64,000 bases of DNA, from the NCBI GenBank assembly GCA_036186865.1, contig AP025046.1, forward strand, positions 35,027,505 through 35,091,504, in the 5' to 3' direction. Source of the DNA: Eustoma russellianum (taxonomy: Eukaryota > Streptophyta > Magnoliopsida > Gentianales > Gentianaceae). Below, one piece after another: positions 1 through 9,959 of this stretch. The notes beneath the pieces are model-generated. The model was not told where the DNA came from and did no database searches. It was given only the letters and a program-made list of their open reading frames with translations. How positions within the stretch are numbered: position 1 is the stretch's first letter; the number at the start of each line of letters is the position of its first letter. Position numbers and translations under genes: made by a program.

Positions 1-288
1 CTTTTTTCTTTCATGGGAAGAAATTGAATTACAAGTCACTTGAGGAAATTTAAACTTGAGAGTAATTCAAAATCGAATTTTGAATTCGGAATTTGTGTCC
101 TAAGTCAAAGTAAATAAAAGGAATTTCTGTCCGGAGTCAAAGTAAATAAAAAGAGCAAGGAAGGAAAAGTTTTTTGAAATTTTAAGGAAATACCGGCAAG
201 AGTAAAGTTACACTAAAAATATTATATTCCGCCTCATCAAAAAAGGGGGGAAAATTGCATTCCTGGAGGGTTGTTGGCGTAAAGCTAT
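1..288. other. AT-rich intergenic stretch, nothing recognised
   Basis: I see no long open frame, RNA gene or terminal repeat here. The stretch ends at the target-site duplication of the hAT element that follows. Confidence 0.5.
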
Positions 289-683
289 ATTCAAACTAGG
301 AGTGGCAAACATGACGTGTTTCGTGTTTCGTGTTTTCGGGTTTCCGATATCAAAATACTAGACCATACCTTACCCGTTTTTTCGCGTGTATGGAAGTAGA
401 TACTTAAACATGTACATGTCAGGTTTCGTGTCGTGTATCAGGTATACCCACGAACTTCACAAGTACAAATATTTTAAGTCGTGTACGAGTCATTTCGTGT
501 ATTTTTCAGTTATTTTTTAGGTTTTGTGTATTTTCAGGTTTTATGGATTTAAAATGACTACTGTTACAATGTATCATTGAAATGCAATATAGGGGCGAGG
601 GGGCAATGCGAGGGTAAAAAAGAAAGCGATTAGGTTTTTAGGTTTTAGGATTTTTTTATTATTTTTATAATTTTTACTTTAAT

Positions 684-1461
684 CATCATCATCATCATCC
701 GTACCCAGTATATCCTAACGACAGCAAAAGCTATCGTCATGGTCTGGGGAGGGTAAGTGGTAGGCAGACAATACCTCCATCCCAAGAGATAGAGAGTCTG
801 CTTCCAGTAAGGCCCCCGGCTCTACCTGCATAAATGACATGATAATAGGGATATGTTGTGCTAGTGTGTTAGTGAGTAAATTCAAGAAATACAAATAAAG
901 GTCTTTCGGTATTAAAATACACATCACGTATATATGTACATGTAATGTAAAACACCGGTAAAACATACGTCACCAGGTGGCGTAGATAGTGTCTACGCCT
1001 GTCTATGTCCCTACATATACTCTAAGGTGTCCATATATATGACTTATACCTCGTTGACCTTAATCTTATGTCTCCATGAACTCCTATCCTGGACCATGTC
1101 CTCAGAGAGGTGCAAATCTAGTAAGTCGTGTCTTATCTGCTCATCCCAAGTCAGTTTGGGTCTGCCTTTACTCCTGTTTCCCTCTACAATTAGGCTTTCA
1201 ATTGCCCTGACCGACGCAGTTGTATGTCTCCGCTTGACATGCCCAAACCATCTCAATCTTACCTCCCTTATCTTATCGGCTATACTAGCCACGCTTAACC
1301 TTTCTCGAAACACCTCGTTTCTGATCCGGTCTAGCCTTGTATGCCCACACATCCATCTTAACATTTTCATCTCTGCCACTTCCATCTTCTGTAGTTGTGA
1401 CTTCTTGATGGCCCAGCAGTCTGTCCCATATAGCATTGCCGGTCGCACTGCCACCCTATAA
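684..1461 (-). mobile_element. 5'-truncated RTE-type LINE nested in the hAT element
   Basis: On the minus strand this copy contains the C-terminal end of a LINE ORF2 followed by a 3' UTR and ends in a short (GAT)n tail (682-699 on the plus strand). A 15-bp direct repeat with one mismatch flanks it: aatttttactttaat at 669-683 and aatttttcctttaat at 1462-1476. This is the long, slightly imperfect TSD expected of target-primed reverse transcription. RTE clade assignment comes from the protein end and the simple-repeat tail instead of poly(A). Severe 5' truncation is normal for LINEs. Confidence 0.82.
1044..1454 (-). pseudogene. C-terminal fragment of RTE LINE reverse transcriptase (ORF2)
   Basis: An open frame of 136 residues reads as the far C-terminal part of a plant RTE-type ORF2 protein, just beyond the RT domain. 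Characteristic stretches are YGTDCWAIKKSQ near residue 9, MLRWMCGHTRLDRIRNE near residue 31 and RLRWFGHVKRR near residue 66, which recur in plant non-LTR reverse transcriptases. The catalytic RT palm with its YADD motif and the endonuclease domain are absent because the copy is 5'-truncated. It cannot encode an active enzyme. The frame is intact only because the fragment is short or fairly recent. Confidence 0.85.
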
Positions 1462-1995
1462 AATTTTTCCTTTAATTTAGTTGGGAAATTTTTATCTAAA
1501 ATATATTTAAAAAATTGGGTATGGCGTGTATAAATGGATAACCCGCGGATATACCTGGGTACGACCCGTTTTTAGTGGGTAAGTTTCAGGTCTTACCCGA
1601 TTTGTACACGAAATCCGCCAAGACTATACTCATACCCACGAAGAACGTGTCAGGTTCAAATCGTGTTTTCATGTCGTGTCTGAGATTGTCATCCCTAATT
1701 CAAACTCGTCATTTTAACTAAAAATTGTTTTGAAAACACAAGATTTTACAAATATAGATGTTCATAGATGCTAGAAATTAGGGTTTTAAAGTTAGACGGT
1801 AGACTGTTAGTCACTTAACCTTATAAGTCAGACTGCCTAGTGCCTAATCTTAGGCATCAGATAATTAGCTGCCTAAGATTGTGTTTGTTCTTCTATTTCT
1901 TTTTATATTATTATGTATATTTTCCAATAAAATTTTAATTCATGTTTTCACTTTTTCATTTTTTACTATGCGAAAGAAATAATCATTGAATATAT

Positions 1996-2165
1996 ATCAA
2001 TCAATCAATCGAACCCAGTATTTATCAACGTCAGCAAAAGCTATCAGTAGGGTCTGAGGAGGGCAAATGGCAGGCAAACAATACCTCTATCCCAAGGAAT
2101 AGAGAGTTTGCTTCCAGTAAAACCCCCGGCTCTATATGTACCTGCATAAACGGCACTAAATTATT
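1996..2165 (-). mobile_element. 3' tail of a second RTE LINE copy
   Basis: This segment matches the 3' UTR of the LINE at about 700-850: both contain acccagtat, gacagcaaaagctatc-like, agagagt-tgcttccagtaa and cccccggctcta blocks in the same order. It ends in a (TGAT)n tail on the minus strand (1996-2010). No coding sequence remains. It is an extremely 5'-truncated copy of the same or a sister family. Confidence 0.72.
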
Positions 2166-2716
2166 GAAATTATTTTTAAAAGTGACGCATATAAAGATCA
2201 CGTAACAAGGTATGAAATAAGTATCATATAATATTTTATATTATTTATATTGATAAATCAAAATATAAAATCAAATATTTTCTTACATCATCACAATAAA
2301 AAGTAAAAAAACATAAAATGAAAATGAAAATGAGAAAACAAACAGAACAAAAGTGTGTCTTAAACGATATATGGTCAATCGTCTAACCTAACTGTGTAAA
2401 TAAGTAAAATTTTAGTATAGAAGTGTATTTATCTGATAATACTATAATAATTTTGGCCTTTTCTCATTTTATGATTATGTAATAAAATTAAACAAGAAAT
2501 AAATAAAATTAGAAGATTGAATTAATGATAAATGTCTAATGCTTAAATTAACCTAATTACTTGACAAAATAGTACTGTTGGTCAAAACTTAACTTCTGCT
2601 TCATGCAATAGTTACCTTCGCTTCCATTACGCTATCTCTCTTCCCCCACCACCACCACAACAACAACATTACCCTCAATTTAGAGACTATTGTCTATGAC
2701 GGAGTATAAGGAGATC

Positions 2717-2880
2717 GGATGTTAGAAACACACAGAGGTTGTTTTTAGATGACTCATAATGAAAATTGCGTCAAGCTGTGTCGATCAACTGCTACTTCAC
2801 AATATAAGAATCGCAGCCAATTTAATGAGTCATTTTAATTTATTTTATCACGTTCCAAATTCAAAGAAGATTGTGTCACT
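2717..2880 (+). repeat. Diverged RTE/SINE-like 3'-end repeat, copy 1
   Basis: The segment shares long identical blocks with 63277-63428 in the same orientation, for example tcaagctgtgtcgat, gcagccaatttaatgagtca and the run gatacttcacaatataag (with small changes). Part also matches 62900-62970 inverted. The core gttagaaacacacagaggttgttt resembles the AGAGAGGTTGTTTCC block of plant RTE/SINE 3' ends, so I infer a LINE/SINE relic. No gene is present. Confidence 0.55.
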
Positions 2881-3538
2881 CTCTCCCCCCACTAGGATGG
2901 TAAATCATCATGTTATACTTGACTGATTGACCGATTTGAAAATGTCAATGCCAATCGGATCCTAACTTATTTATTTGACAGGTTCATATATTCAAAAAAA
3001 CATGAGCTTACAAAGTTTTCAGGTTATGTTTGGGTTGATATGTATTTTTAAGTTGACAAGTTTGCGAATCATGTTCGATTTGATGGGTCGTGTTTAAGTC
3101 ATGTTAACATGTCATGTTTTTTAGCGAATCATGTTTGGATCAATTGATAGATCATGTTCATGTTTTTTTTATATCAATTAAATTATTACTTTTTACAGGT
3201 CCATTTAGGTCCATTTGGTTCTCGTGTCAACGAGTCAACTTGAACTAATACACGTTTATAGGCTCGGTTTATGGTTCGATCGAATTTTGAATCAGTATCT
3301 GCAAGAAACATGTGCGCTTGCACTAATGTCTTGTTGGCTGATCGGACTCCAAGATTACTAGCCCTATTCCCACCCGCCCCTTTCAAAGAATTTGGAGAAA
3401 TTTAAAATCTAATGGAGAGTTGGAAAAGGGAAAAAAAAAAAAGATACACATTGCCTATAACTTTATCCTTTTTTTAAACGAATTCTCTTTGGAAGCAAAA
3501 TATGTGCCAATGTATTAAATTCAATTTGTTTGACCAAA
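2881..3538. other. Intergenic, no gene seen
   Basis: This is AT-rich sequence with many short catgtt/gttcgattt-type words around 2940-3180, suggesting an old hAT-like or other decayed repeat whose ends I could not define. The small open frame at 3186-3386 has no recognisable similarity. Confidence 0.4.
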
Positions 3539-3938
3539 TGATAAAACAAAAATAATTATATGTTAGTCAACAACATTCAACGACGGAATAATGTTCAAAT
3601 GATTAACTTCTTCAGCTCGGCCAGAATGCACCTCTTCTCGGCCATATTGCACTTCAACTCGGCAATGTACTGTCCCCCAAAGCACCCGCTATTTATCAAA
3701 GAATGTGTTCCAAGGGATTCACCTCGGCATTTACCTCGGCATCAAGCTTCAGCCTCGGCTTCAGACAGAAAGAGGCGCTCCAGATCACTTCAGCCAGACT
3801 CAACTTCGGACCTCAGCAAGGGAGTCAAGCGCAGCTCTACTTCGTTAACTATGGAACTATTTCGCAGAGGTGCAGTATAAAGAAGGAGTACACATCGAAC
3901 TGTTCAACCTAGACACGTCAGGGTCTTACTAATCACGA
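3539..3938 (+). mobile_element. Truncated LTR of the Tat-lineage family, opposite orientation
   Basis: The sequence begins TGATAAAAC and is a near-exact inverted counterpart of the 3' LTR of the large Tat element, first 37836 down to 37557 and then 14936 down to about 14830. Shared blocks include cttcagctcggcc, tcagcctcggcttcagac, ggcgctccagatcacttcagcc and gaactgttcaacctagac. Homology stops at about 3938, inside the LTR, so the rest of the LTR and any internal region are missing. The copy lacks the insertions seen in the large element, so it shows the intact arrangement across the 14936/37557 junction. Frames of 69-106 residues here are LTR sequence, not genes. Confidence 0.85.
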
Positions 3939-3939
3939 G

Positions 3940-4260
3940 TTTTTCTCTATTTCTCTTGGATAATGTTTACACCTTTGACGTTAAGTTTTTAAAACAATCT
4001 TTTCATGTCATTCTTATCTAAATCTTATTGGAATCACATTCATCATCAAACCACCCCCTCTCTTTTTTCCCCTTCACATCAATCATGACTTTTCTCTATT
4101 ATTCTTTTGAATTGTTGTAACAACTTAGCATTAAAAAGAGATTATTCATGTCAGTCTCATTTAAGTCTAATTCGGATCACATTTATCATCATCATCCCCT
4201 CCCCATACTCTTTCCATTTCTTCTCTTATTTCCTCTTCGCTCCATGTTTAATTAACGTTT
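3940..4260. repeat. Two-unit diverged intergenic repeat, also present inverted at 49130-49510
   Basis: Two imperfect units are visible, each running from a ttaa-rich block through catgtcattctta/catgtcagtctca to atcacatt-atcatcaNNNNCCCCTCC. A related pair occurs in the opposite orientation at about 49130-49510. The identity of the parent element is not clear; I see no terminal repeats or coding sequence. Confidence 0.45.
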
Positions 4261-4684
4261 CGTTTCTCTGCCCAAGACTTCTACCTCAAGCCACCTCATT
4301 TGAACCTTTGAACTTGTTGGTAATATCGTCTTACATTGAGAAAAAAATATATGGATTACATGAGGATGGGTTATCACCACCTATTGCATTAATGTTTTGA
4401 GCGGATATAGACCTCACGTCATGTAACTCAAGTTTTTAATATGGTATCAGAGCCAGTTTAAAACATGCACTTACACTTTGTTTAGTCCATGGTTGGTCAT
4501 TTATTGTCTCTCTTCACTCAAGTCTAAATGTTCATACCTGGTTTGTGGTTAAGGACAAGTTCTAAAGCGTGTGCGTATATTAATCCATGTTGCCACGTGA
4601 TGGCGTGTATTGAAAATATCGTTCCACATTGGCCACTTTAAAAAAAATATTTGAGTTATAAAAAGATATATACTACCAGCAATT
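4261..4684. other. Intergenic with an isolated primer-binding-site-like motif
   Basis: At 4442-4454 the sequence TGGTATCAGAGCC matches the complement of the initiator tRNA-Met 3' end used as primer site by many plant LTR retrotransposons. The upstream text does not match an LTR elsewhere in this window, so it may be a relic of an unrelated copia element. No gene seen. Confidence 0.35.
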
Positions 4685-4832
4685 ACCTTAAAATTTTGAC
4701 TGGATGTGACCCTCATGTCATGCAAGTACAAGTTTGAACAGGCCTCTTCCCTCCAAACACCTTAAAATTTTGACTGGATGTGACCCTCATGTCATGCAAG
4801 TACAAGTTTGAACAGGCCTCTCCCCTCCAAAC
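4685..4832. repeat. 74-bp direct tandem duplication
   Basis: Two copies starting accttaaaattttgactgga lie at 4685-4758 and 4759-4832, differing at about one position (cctcttccc versus cctctcccc). The near identity indicates a recent slippage or unequal-exchange event. There is no coding content. Confidence 0.9.
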
Positions 4833-5214
4833 AGAGCAGTTTTAATTTGGTACTAAAAATGGTAGTCAAAACAGTTAACCTTTTTCTTGGTGAACTGCAG
4901 TATTAATGCACAAAAACTCAACAGAATTAAACCAACATATTCATTATTGCTGAAGGTAGAAATAAAACATTATATGATTTAATGTAAAAGATAATATGTG
5001 AATAAGTAATAATGATAGACCACAATCCCATTTGCTCATTACTTTTTTCTCAAGTGACATTATTTTAGCCTTACTAAATGTTTGAAAGCCCAAAATTTAG
5101 ATTGAACGTAGAAGTTATTGAATCATGGATTGCTGGATCAACGAAACTGTCTAGTTCTCAACCTGATGTAATGATTAAACAATATAATACATGTACATAT
5201 GCTTTTATGTATGT

Positions 5215-5257
5215 GTGTGTATCACTACGTGTGTATATATATACACGTGTGTATATA

Positions 5258-5290
<33 letters not shown>

Positions 5291-5301
5291 ATGTATGTAT
5301 G
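5215..5301. repeat. GTAT/TA microsatellite
   Basis: The stretch contains runs of (GT)n, (TA)n and (GTAT)n. It is the insertion site of the MITE that follows. The open frame through it is repeat-encoded. Confidence 0.85.
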
Positions 5302-5608
5302 TATGGGTGTTAACAAACCGAGCCGAACTGAATACTAGGTTTTCAAATTCTGATTCGTTTAGCTAAACGAACTGTTTGGCTCAGTTTGTTTAGTGTAACG
5401 GCTTTAAAATTGGTTCGAGTTCCGCTCGATAACACTATAATTGTTTAAACGAGCCGAATATTTTGTGCATAACTTGGCTCGTTTTAGTAAACGAACCCAA
5501 ATAGGTGTTCGAATTTGGCTCGTTTAAGTAAAATTAACGAACGAACTCGAATTGAATATGAATCAAACTCGAACAGCCGCGAACTGTTTGATTTACTTAA
5601 CACCCCTA
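5302..5608. mobile_element. 307-bp hAT-like MITE
   Basis: The ends are inverted: TATGGGTGTTAACAAACC on the left and, read inward from the right, TAGGGGTGTTAAGTAAATC. Internal sequence is full of gctcgttt/aaacgagc words that pair with each other, giving a strongly folded single strand. It sits inside a microsatellite, so the TSD (about 8 bp, imperfect) cannot be verified. No coding sequence. Confidence 0.65.
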
Positions 5609-5876
5609 TATATGTGTGTGTATATATATGTATGCATATGCGTGTGTATATATATTGATCAAGCGACATATATAGAAAAATTACTATAGTTGGTGATTGT
5701 ATCCAAGATCTTTTTTCTTGCGGCCTCAGCCTTATATGCATATGCATGTCTGTTTATATGTATGTATAACGTTAATTTGATAGTTATTAATTTATAGTTT
5801 AAATTTATATAGACAATATGTTTAACTTATTAACATTGAATTAAATCATAAAAATACCGGATCATTGAATCACTGG
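5609..5876. other. Short spacer before the Tat element
   Basis: AT-rich with TATATG repeats at 5605-5660. The last five bases (actgg, 5872-5876) abut the LTR end of the large Tat element. A matching duplicate on the far side cannot be checked because that end is truncated. Confidence 0.5.
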
Positions 5877-6227
5877 TGATGAAGCCGGATCTTCACCAAG
5901 TATCAGAGATGATCAAAAATAACAGTCGTTAACGTGAATGAATCTGAAACTGGAATAGCTTCCTGAATATCCTGCACAGGAAAGCAAAAATCAGAGGTCC
6001 CGGGGGTATGACCCCGGGTAAAACCCTCCGACGCTCAAGTCAGTTTGGACCATTCTCACTGAGATATATTTTTGTGTGAAAAGGTTATGAAGATCTCACA
6101 GTTCTTGGTTGAGGAGAGTCTTTTGTGTGTTTGCTCTGGAGGGATGAAAATGTTTCGATCTTCTTCTGGGTGTTCGTTGTCTTGCTTTTGTTACTTTCCT
6201 TCCGTCCTTGGCCTCTGACAGCGGATG
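5877..6227 (-). repeat. 3' LTR of Tat element, part 1
   Basis: It begins TGATGAAGCCGG and matches the 5' LTR at 47849-48199 nearly base for base, including the block ggtatgaccccgggtaaaac and the end gacagcggatg. It is interrupted at 6228 by a chromovirus. The last five bases, ggatg, are one copy of that insertion's TSD. In element orientation this is the U5 end. Confidence 0.88.
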
Positions 6228-7189
6228 TGTCATACCCCGCAACTTTTGGGTCCGACATTGAATAATTAGGAAGCAACTTAAAGTATAATTGATTAATTGT
6301 ATAGATTTATGAGGCATAATTGAATAAAATATAGGTGAAAAATAATCAAAAAGCTGAATTAAGGAAAAATTAGGCTAAAATACCCAAAACGCCCTCCCCA
6401 CTTAAATGATGGGGGAGTTACGAAATCTAGTATAACTCCCCTTACATTATGGTGCCAACGGTTACAAGGCCAAAAGAGAGGGGAAAATGCCTAGAGAGAA
6501 AAGAGAAGGAGAAAAGAGAAAGAAGAAGAAGAGAAGAAGAAAAGGAAGAAAGAGCGGTCAATCTAGGTACAACCTTTCTCGAAATCCTGCAATACACTCG
6601 TAAGGCTAACTAGAAACAAAGGCAAGTAATCTTTCTATACGCTTTACGCAAATTTTGATACATTAGGCCCTATGTTCTTACAAAGAGAAAACGTGGATCA
6701 CACATTAGTAGTTTTGATTTGTCTATGCTAAATGTTTTACTATATATGTAATTGTTGTTGTTGATTGAGTAAAGTTATGTTTTTTGGGCCGATATCTGAA
6801 AATGGTTATGTTGTGATCTTTGTTGTTAAATATGCCCACAAGAGTGTTATACGTGATATACTCATTGTTCTTGTGTAAGTTCTTAAGATGGTGATTACAC
6901 CTTAGATGCTTTGAGTGTGTTTGCAGGGAGTGAAAGGATGAATGTTGACATTGTTGGAAGACTTGTTAGGTTGGAAGGTTTGAAGATATCTATTGAAGGT
7001 TGTGGGTGTTAGAAGGTTTAAGGGGATACTAGTTTACTTGTTTAAGAATCCAATCAAGTTAGTTGTGTGTTAAGCATGATGAATCCAGGAGCTAAGATGG
7101 ATCTTGAAGGGTTGAACATGAAGGGGTTGAAGAAGAAAGGTGTTGGGTGGAAGTTACTGCAGAAAAACTGCAGTTTAGAACCGTCAGAA

Positions 7190-7440
7190 CACTTCGAACA
7201 CCTACATTAGGCGCTCTATGTCACATTAGGCGCCTAATGTAGCGTTCAATGTGTCCTGAAGCATCCCCGAACACTTCAAACACCTACATTAGGCGCTTCA
7301 TGTAGGCGTTCAATGTCTACAGCACATCCCCGAACACTTCGAATGCCTAGTATAGACGCTCTATGTCACTTTAGGCGCCTCATGTGGCGTTCCAAGTATA
7401 CTGGAAGTCTTTTTGACCCTTTAGGCGCCCTATGTATGTG
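7190..7440 (+). repeat. Tandem palindromic ATTAGGCGCC motif array in element 0 LTR
   Basis: About three imperfect units of roughly 80 bp contain cctacattaggcgct and gcgttcaatgt words. At 7223-7240 lies the perfect 18-bp palindrome ACATTAGGCGCCTAATGT. The array recurs in the right LTR at about 13015-13265. Its function is unknown; upstream of the TATA-like array it could be an enhancer or fold in RNA. Confidence 0.75.
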
Positions 7441-7790
7441 TAGTAACTTTATACACTTCTTTTGAACATAAAACGCAAGGGTATTTGAAGTATAATTGAG
7501 GAGTAGATGGTAAGTTTGATCAAGTAAGAATAAGATTGAATCCTGAGTGAATTAGTAAGACGGATGGACTTGGAAAGATACGAACATGGAGTGTTTGAGG
7601 TGCAAGACCGTATACTTGATATGTAAGATGTATGTGTGTGTGTGTTACATGTTTGATACGAAGTTACATGTGCATCCTGCATCATGACATGGGCACTTGC
7701 ATTTGATTTGAGATTTGCTTTGCGAAAGAACATGTGTTCACAAGAAAGGTTTAAAGTTTTCGAAAGACAAAATGGCTGCTGGTTGATCGC

Positions 7791-8160
7791 AGGGTATAAA
7801 ACTCACGCCTGCGAAAGCAGGGTATAAAAGCGTGATCTGTGAATCAACAGGAGGGTATAAAGTATTTTATGGGGCCGTGAACCTATCAGCATGGAAAATA
7901 AAGTTATTTTATGGGGTCGTGGACCTATCAGCACTGAAAATAAAGTTATTTTATGGGGCCGTGGACCTTTCAGCACGGATATATGATATATGTAATGGGG
8001 TTGTGGACCTTTCAGCACGGATATATGATATATGTGATGGGGCCGTGGACCTTTCAGCACGGGGTATAAAGTTATATGTTATGGGGTCGTGGACCTTTCA
8101 GCACGGGGTATAAAATTCTGTTTGTTGTGGACTGTTCACCCACAGGGTATAAAGTTCTGC
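7791..8160 (+). repeat. Tandem TATAAA-bearing repeat in element 0 LTR
   Basis: Units of about 50-60 bp repeat the frame GGGTATAAAG...ATGGGGCCGTGGACC..TCAGCACGG. At least six copies of TATAAA follow GGG, for example at 7795-7800, and several more units have gaaaataaag in that position. The right LTR carries the same array at about 13617-13983. The placement within the LTR suggests a multiplied core promoter, but transcription starts are not visible from sequence. Confidence 0.75.
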
Positions 8161-8916
8161 TACGCGAAGAATATGATAAGAAGAGTTATGAAATGCTTTG
8201 TGAAATGACACGCATGACATGTTTATGAAAGAAGACATATGCATGGGTGTTGTGTGTGGTTTGAAAGAAGTACATGCATCATGATACACGAAGCATAAGA
8301 CTTGATATGCAATATATGTGATTAGTCTATGTCTTATTTATGTGATATGTCGTTTAATACATGTTTGTTCTCGTATCCGCATGTCATTTATGTGATCTAT
8401 CTGTTTTGAGGAATTCTTATAAAGATGCTATTTGCTAACCCGAGCACCTTATTTTGGGCAATGACTTGTACACTGGTGACTCGTCGTGTGTGATCCTATA
8501 AGGTGTATAGACGGGTTATTTGCTGGCGATAATTTCGCTAAGAACAGATACTCTATTCCTTTTCAGGTGAGCCAGAATATGAAATGATATTTATCGAAGA
8601 CGATGGCGAGTGGGTTCAGTGGGATGATGGATATGGAAGTAGATAGATGGTTGCTTACTTTCTTTATGTTGGAAAACTCGATGTTTATTATGCTGTATTG
8701 GAGGATAAGTTAGACAGTTGTCTGAAGACCCTTTTAGTTCCGCTGTACTTTCTGGTTGTATTAATGATGATAAAGTTTTAAATTTGATGACGTTTCTGCT
8801 GATTTATCTTACGTCGTGAATGATGTACACTTGATCTGTTTTGACGCTTCATGTTCTCATAGTAGACTACGGCGGGTGCACTGGTTTCGATGACGGTATC
8901 GGGCCGGGGCGCTACA

Positions 8917-8931
8917 GGTGGTATCAGAGAC
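8917..8931 (+). other. Primer-binding site of element 0
   Basis: GGTGGTATCAGAGAC starts immediately after the LTR end and matches the complement of the initiator tRNA-Met 3' end (TGGTATCAGAGC) with one late mismatch. Confidence 0.85.
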
Positions 8932-9109
8932 TAGGCTTCAGATCTATCTCGGAAACTTAGGTTCATGATCTTATAGAAAATTAAGATGTGATTTTCCCTT
9001 AAGTTTGACCCTTAGGTATAAGTGATGATTTCCTAGAGTATAAGTATGATCTGGGTTGGGTGTGTGCGAGCGCATATATTATTTAAATTTCTATAATAAT
9101 TTAAATTTC

Positions 9110-9470
9110 AGACCCCATTGATCTCTGGGACACAATTCTGCGATATGCCTCTCTGCAGTATTACGTGCCCGAGATAGCAAGCTTAGACAAGATAAGGGTG
9201 TCCGACAGGCTGAAATATGGTCAGATGACAGTGTCGGAGTATGCTGACGGTTTCCATGCGTTGGGTTAATTCGCTCCTACGATTATGTAAGATAATCGCT
9301 TAGAGATGATGAAGTTCGAGCGAGATTTGTTCTCAAGAATCCAGTCCGCAATTGTAAGTGCTGGGAGGAGAACCAAAGAGGACATGATGGACACGTGCTT
9401 TCACGTCGAGAGTGATTTCCGCAGAGTGGCGGCAGGAGATGGCCGATGCAGGATACTCTGACAAAGGTTA
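9110..9470 (+). pseudogene. Decayed gag of element 0
   Basis: Translation in one frame gives recognisable Ty3/gypsy gag pieces, including QMTVSEYADGFHALG, NRLEMMKFERDL and DTCFHVESDFRR. These correspond to the SVSYYADRFHALG, NRVKMLKFEEGLNPRIR and DACYRVESDMRR motifs of the intact gag at 56604-57503. At least two in-frame stops interrupt it, and the N-terminal third and zinc knuckle are lost. No capsid protein can be made. Confidence 0.8.
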
Positions 9471-9711
9471 GAGATCAAAAGAGGAGAGTGGAGTTGGTGA
9501 CAGGCCATAGGAGTTGCTGCATTGCAATAAGAGTCATGATGTGAATATGGGAAGTTGGCAAGAGTATGTTACCAACACAGACCGGTGGGTTGTCTCATTA
9601 GAGTTTTCCAGAGATGAGGAAGAATACTCGGGAAGAGGCGACTCAGCAGCCGAGAACAAATACCGCGTCCATGTTATGACTGATGCGGATAACTAAGAAG
9701 CTATCGACGAG

Positions 9712-9795
9712 TATGAGGTACAATTTTAGTGAATAAGATATTGGCCAATGTACTTTGCAATAGCGGAGTGAACCACTCTTTCATGGCAAACGGAT
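9712..9795 (+). pseudogene. Protease scrap of element 0
   Basis: About 25 codons read LVNKILANVLCNSGVNHSF, corresponding to the aspartic-protease start LVNKVPANVLFDSGASHSF. The catalytic Asp of the D-S-G triad is replaced by Asn, and the domain breaks off soon after. The following 170 bases to 9960 are unrecognisable, and the RT fingers and palm are deleted. Confidence 0.65.
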
Positions 9796-9959
9796 GCGTT
9801 AAGCGCCTTTATGATTCACTGGAATAGTTAGAAACTCAGTACCATGTCCAAGAACCCAAGAACAAATTATGATTTTACACAACACTTACTATCGATTGAA
9901 GCAAGTGTCAGGAAAGAATCATGAGATGGAAGATGTAATCTTTGAAGGGGTTTGACGTT

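Larger units (their letters stand above)
297..1697. mobile_element. Non-autonomous hAT-type DNA transposon with 8-bp TSD
   Basis: The element is flanked by a perfect 8-bp direct repeat, attcaaac, at 289-296 and 1698-1705, the TSD length typical of hAT transposons. Its ends are related inverted sequences: TAGGAGTGGCAAACATGACG on the left and, read inward from the right, TAGGGATGACAATCTCAGAC. Subterminal regions (about 300-560 and 1510-1690) are rich in short GTGTCGTG/CGTGTTT motifs, as hAT ends often are. No hAT transposase remains. The only coding remnant inside is an RTE LINE fragment at 684-1461 that inserted later. Family assignment rests on TSD length and TIR style; the TSD match itself is direct. 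Confidence 0.85.
6228..8916 (+). repeat. 5' LTR of element 0
   Basis: The LTR runs from TGTCATACCCCGC to GGGGCGCTACA. Notable contents are a purine-rich run at 6478-6556, GC-rich palindromes around ATTAGGCGCC (7190-7440), a tandem TATAAA-bearing array (7791-8160) and the U5 block GGCGGGTGCACTGG near 8871, which recurs in the other chromoviruses here. Open frames of 60-94 residues within it are repeat-derived and recur in the other LTR. Confidence 0.92.

Noticed and set aside
3560..3912. Small Ser-rich proteins at 3560-3912
   Set aside because: The sequence is a truncated LTR, inverted-homologous to the Tat 3' LTR.
4442..4454. TGGTATCAGAGCC as a primer site of an intact element
   Set aside because: No LTR or internal coding region adjoins it, so only a relic or chance match is possible.
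7832..8113. 93-residue repetitive frame (YGAVDLSAR repeats)
   Set aside because: It is a translation of the tandem TATAAA array, present in both LTRs and non-coding in character.
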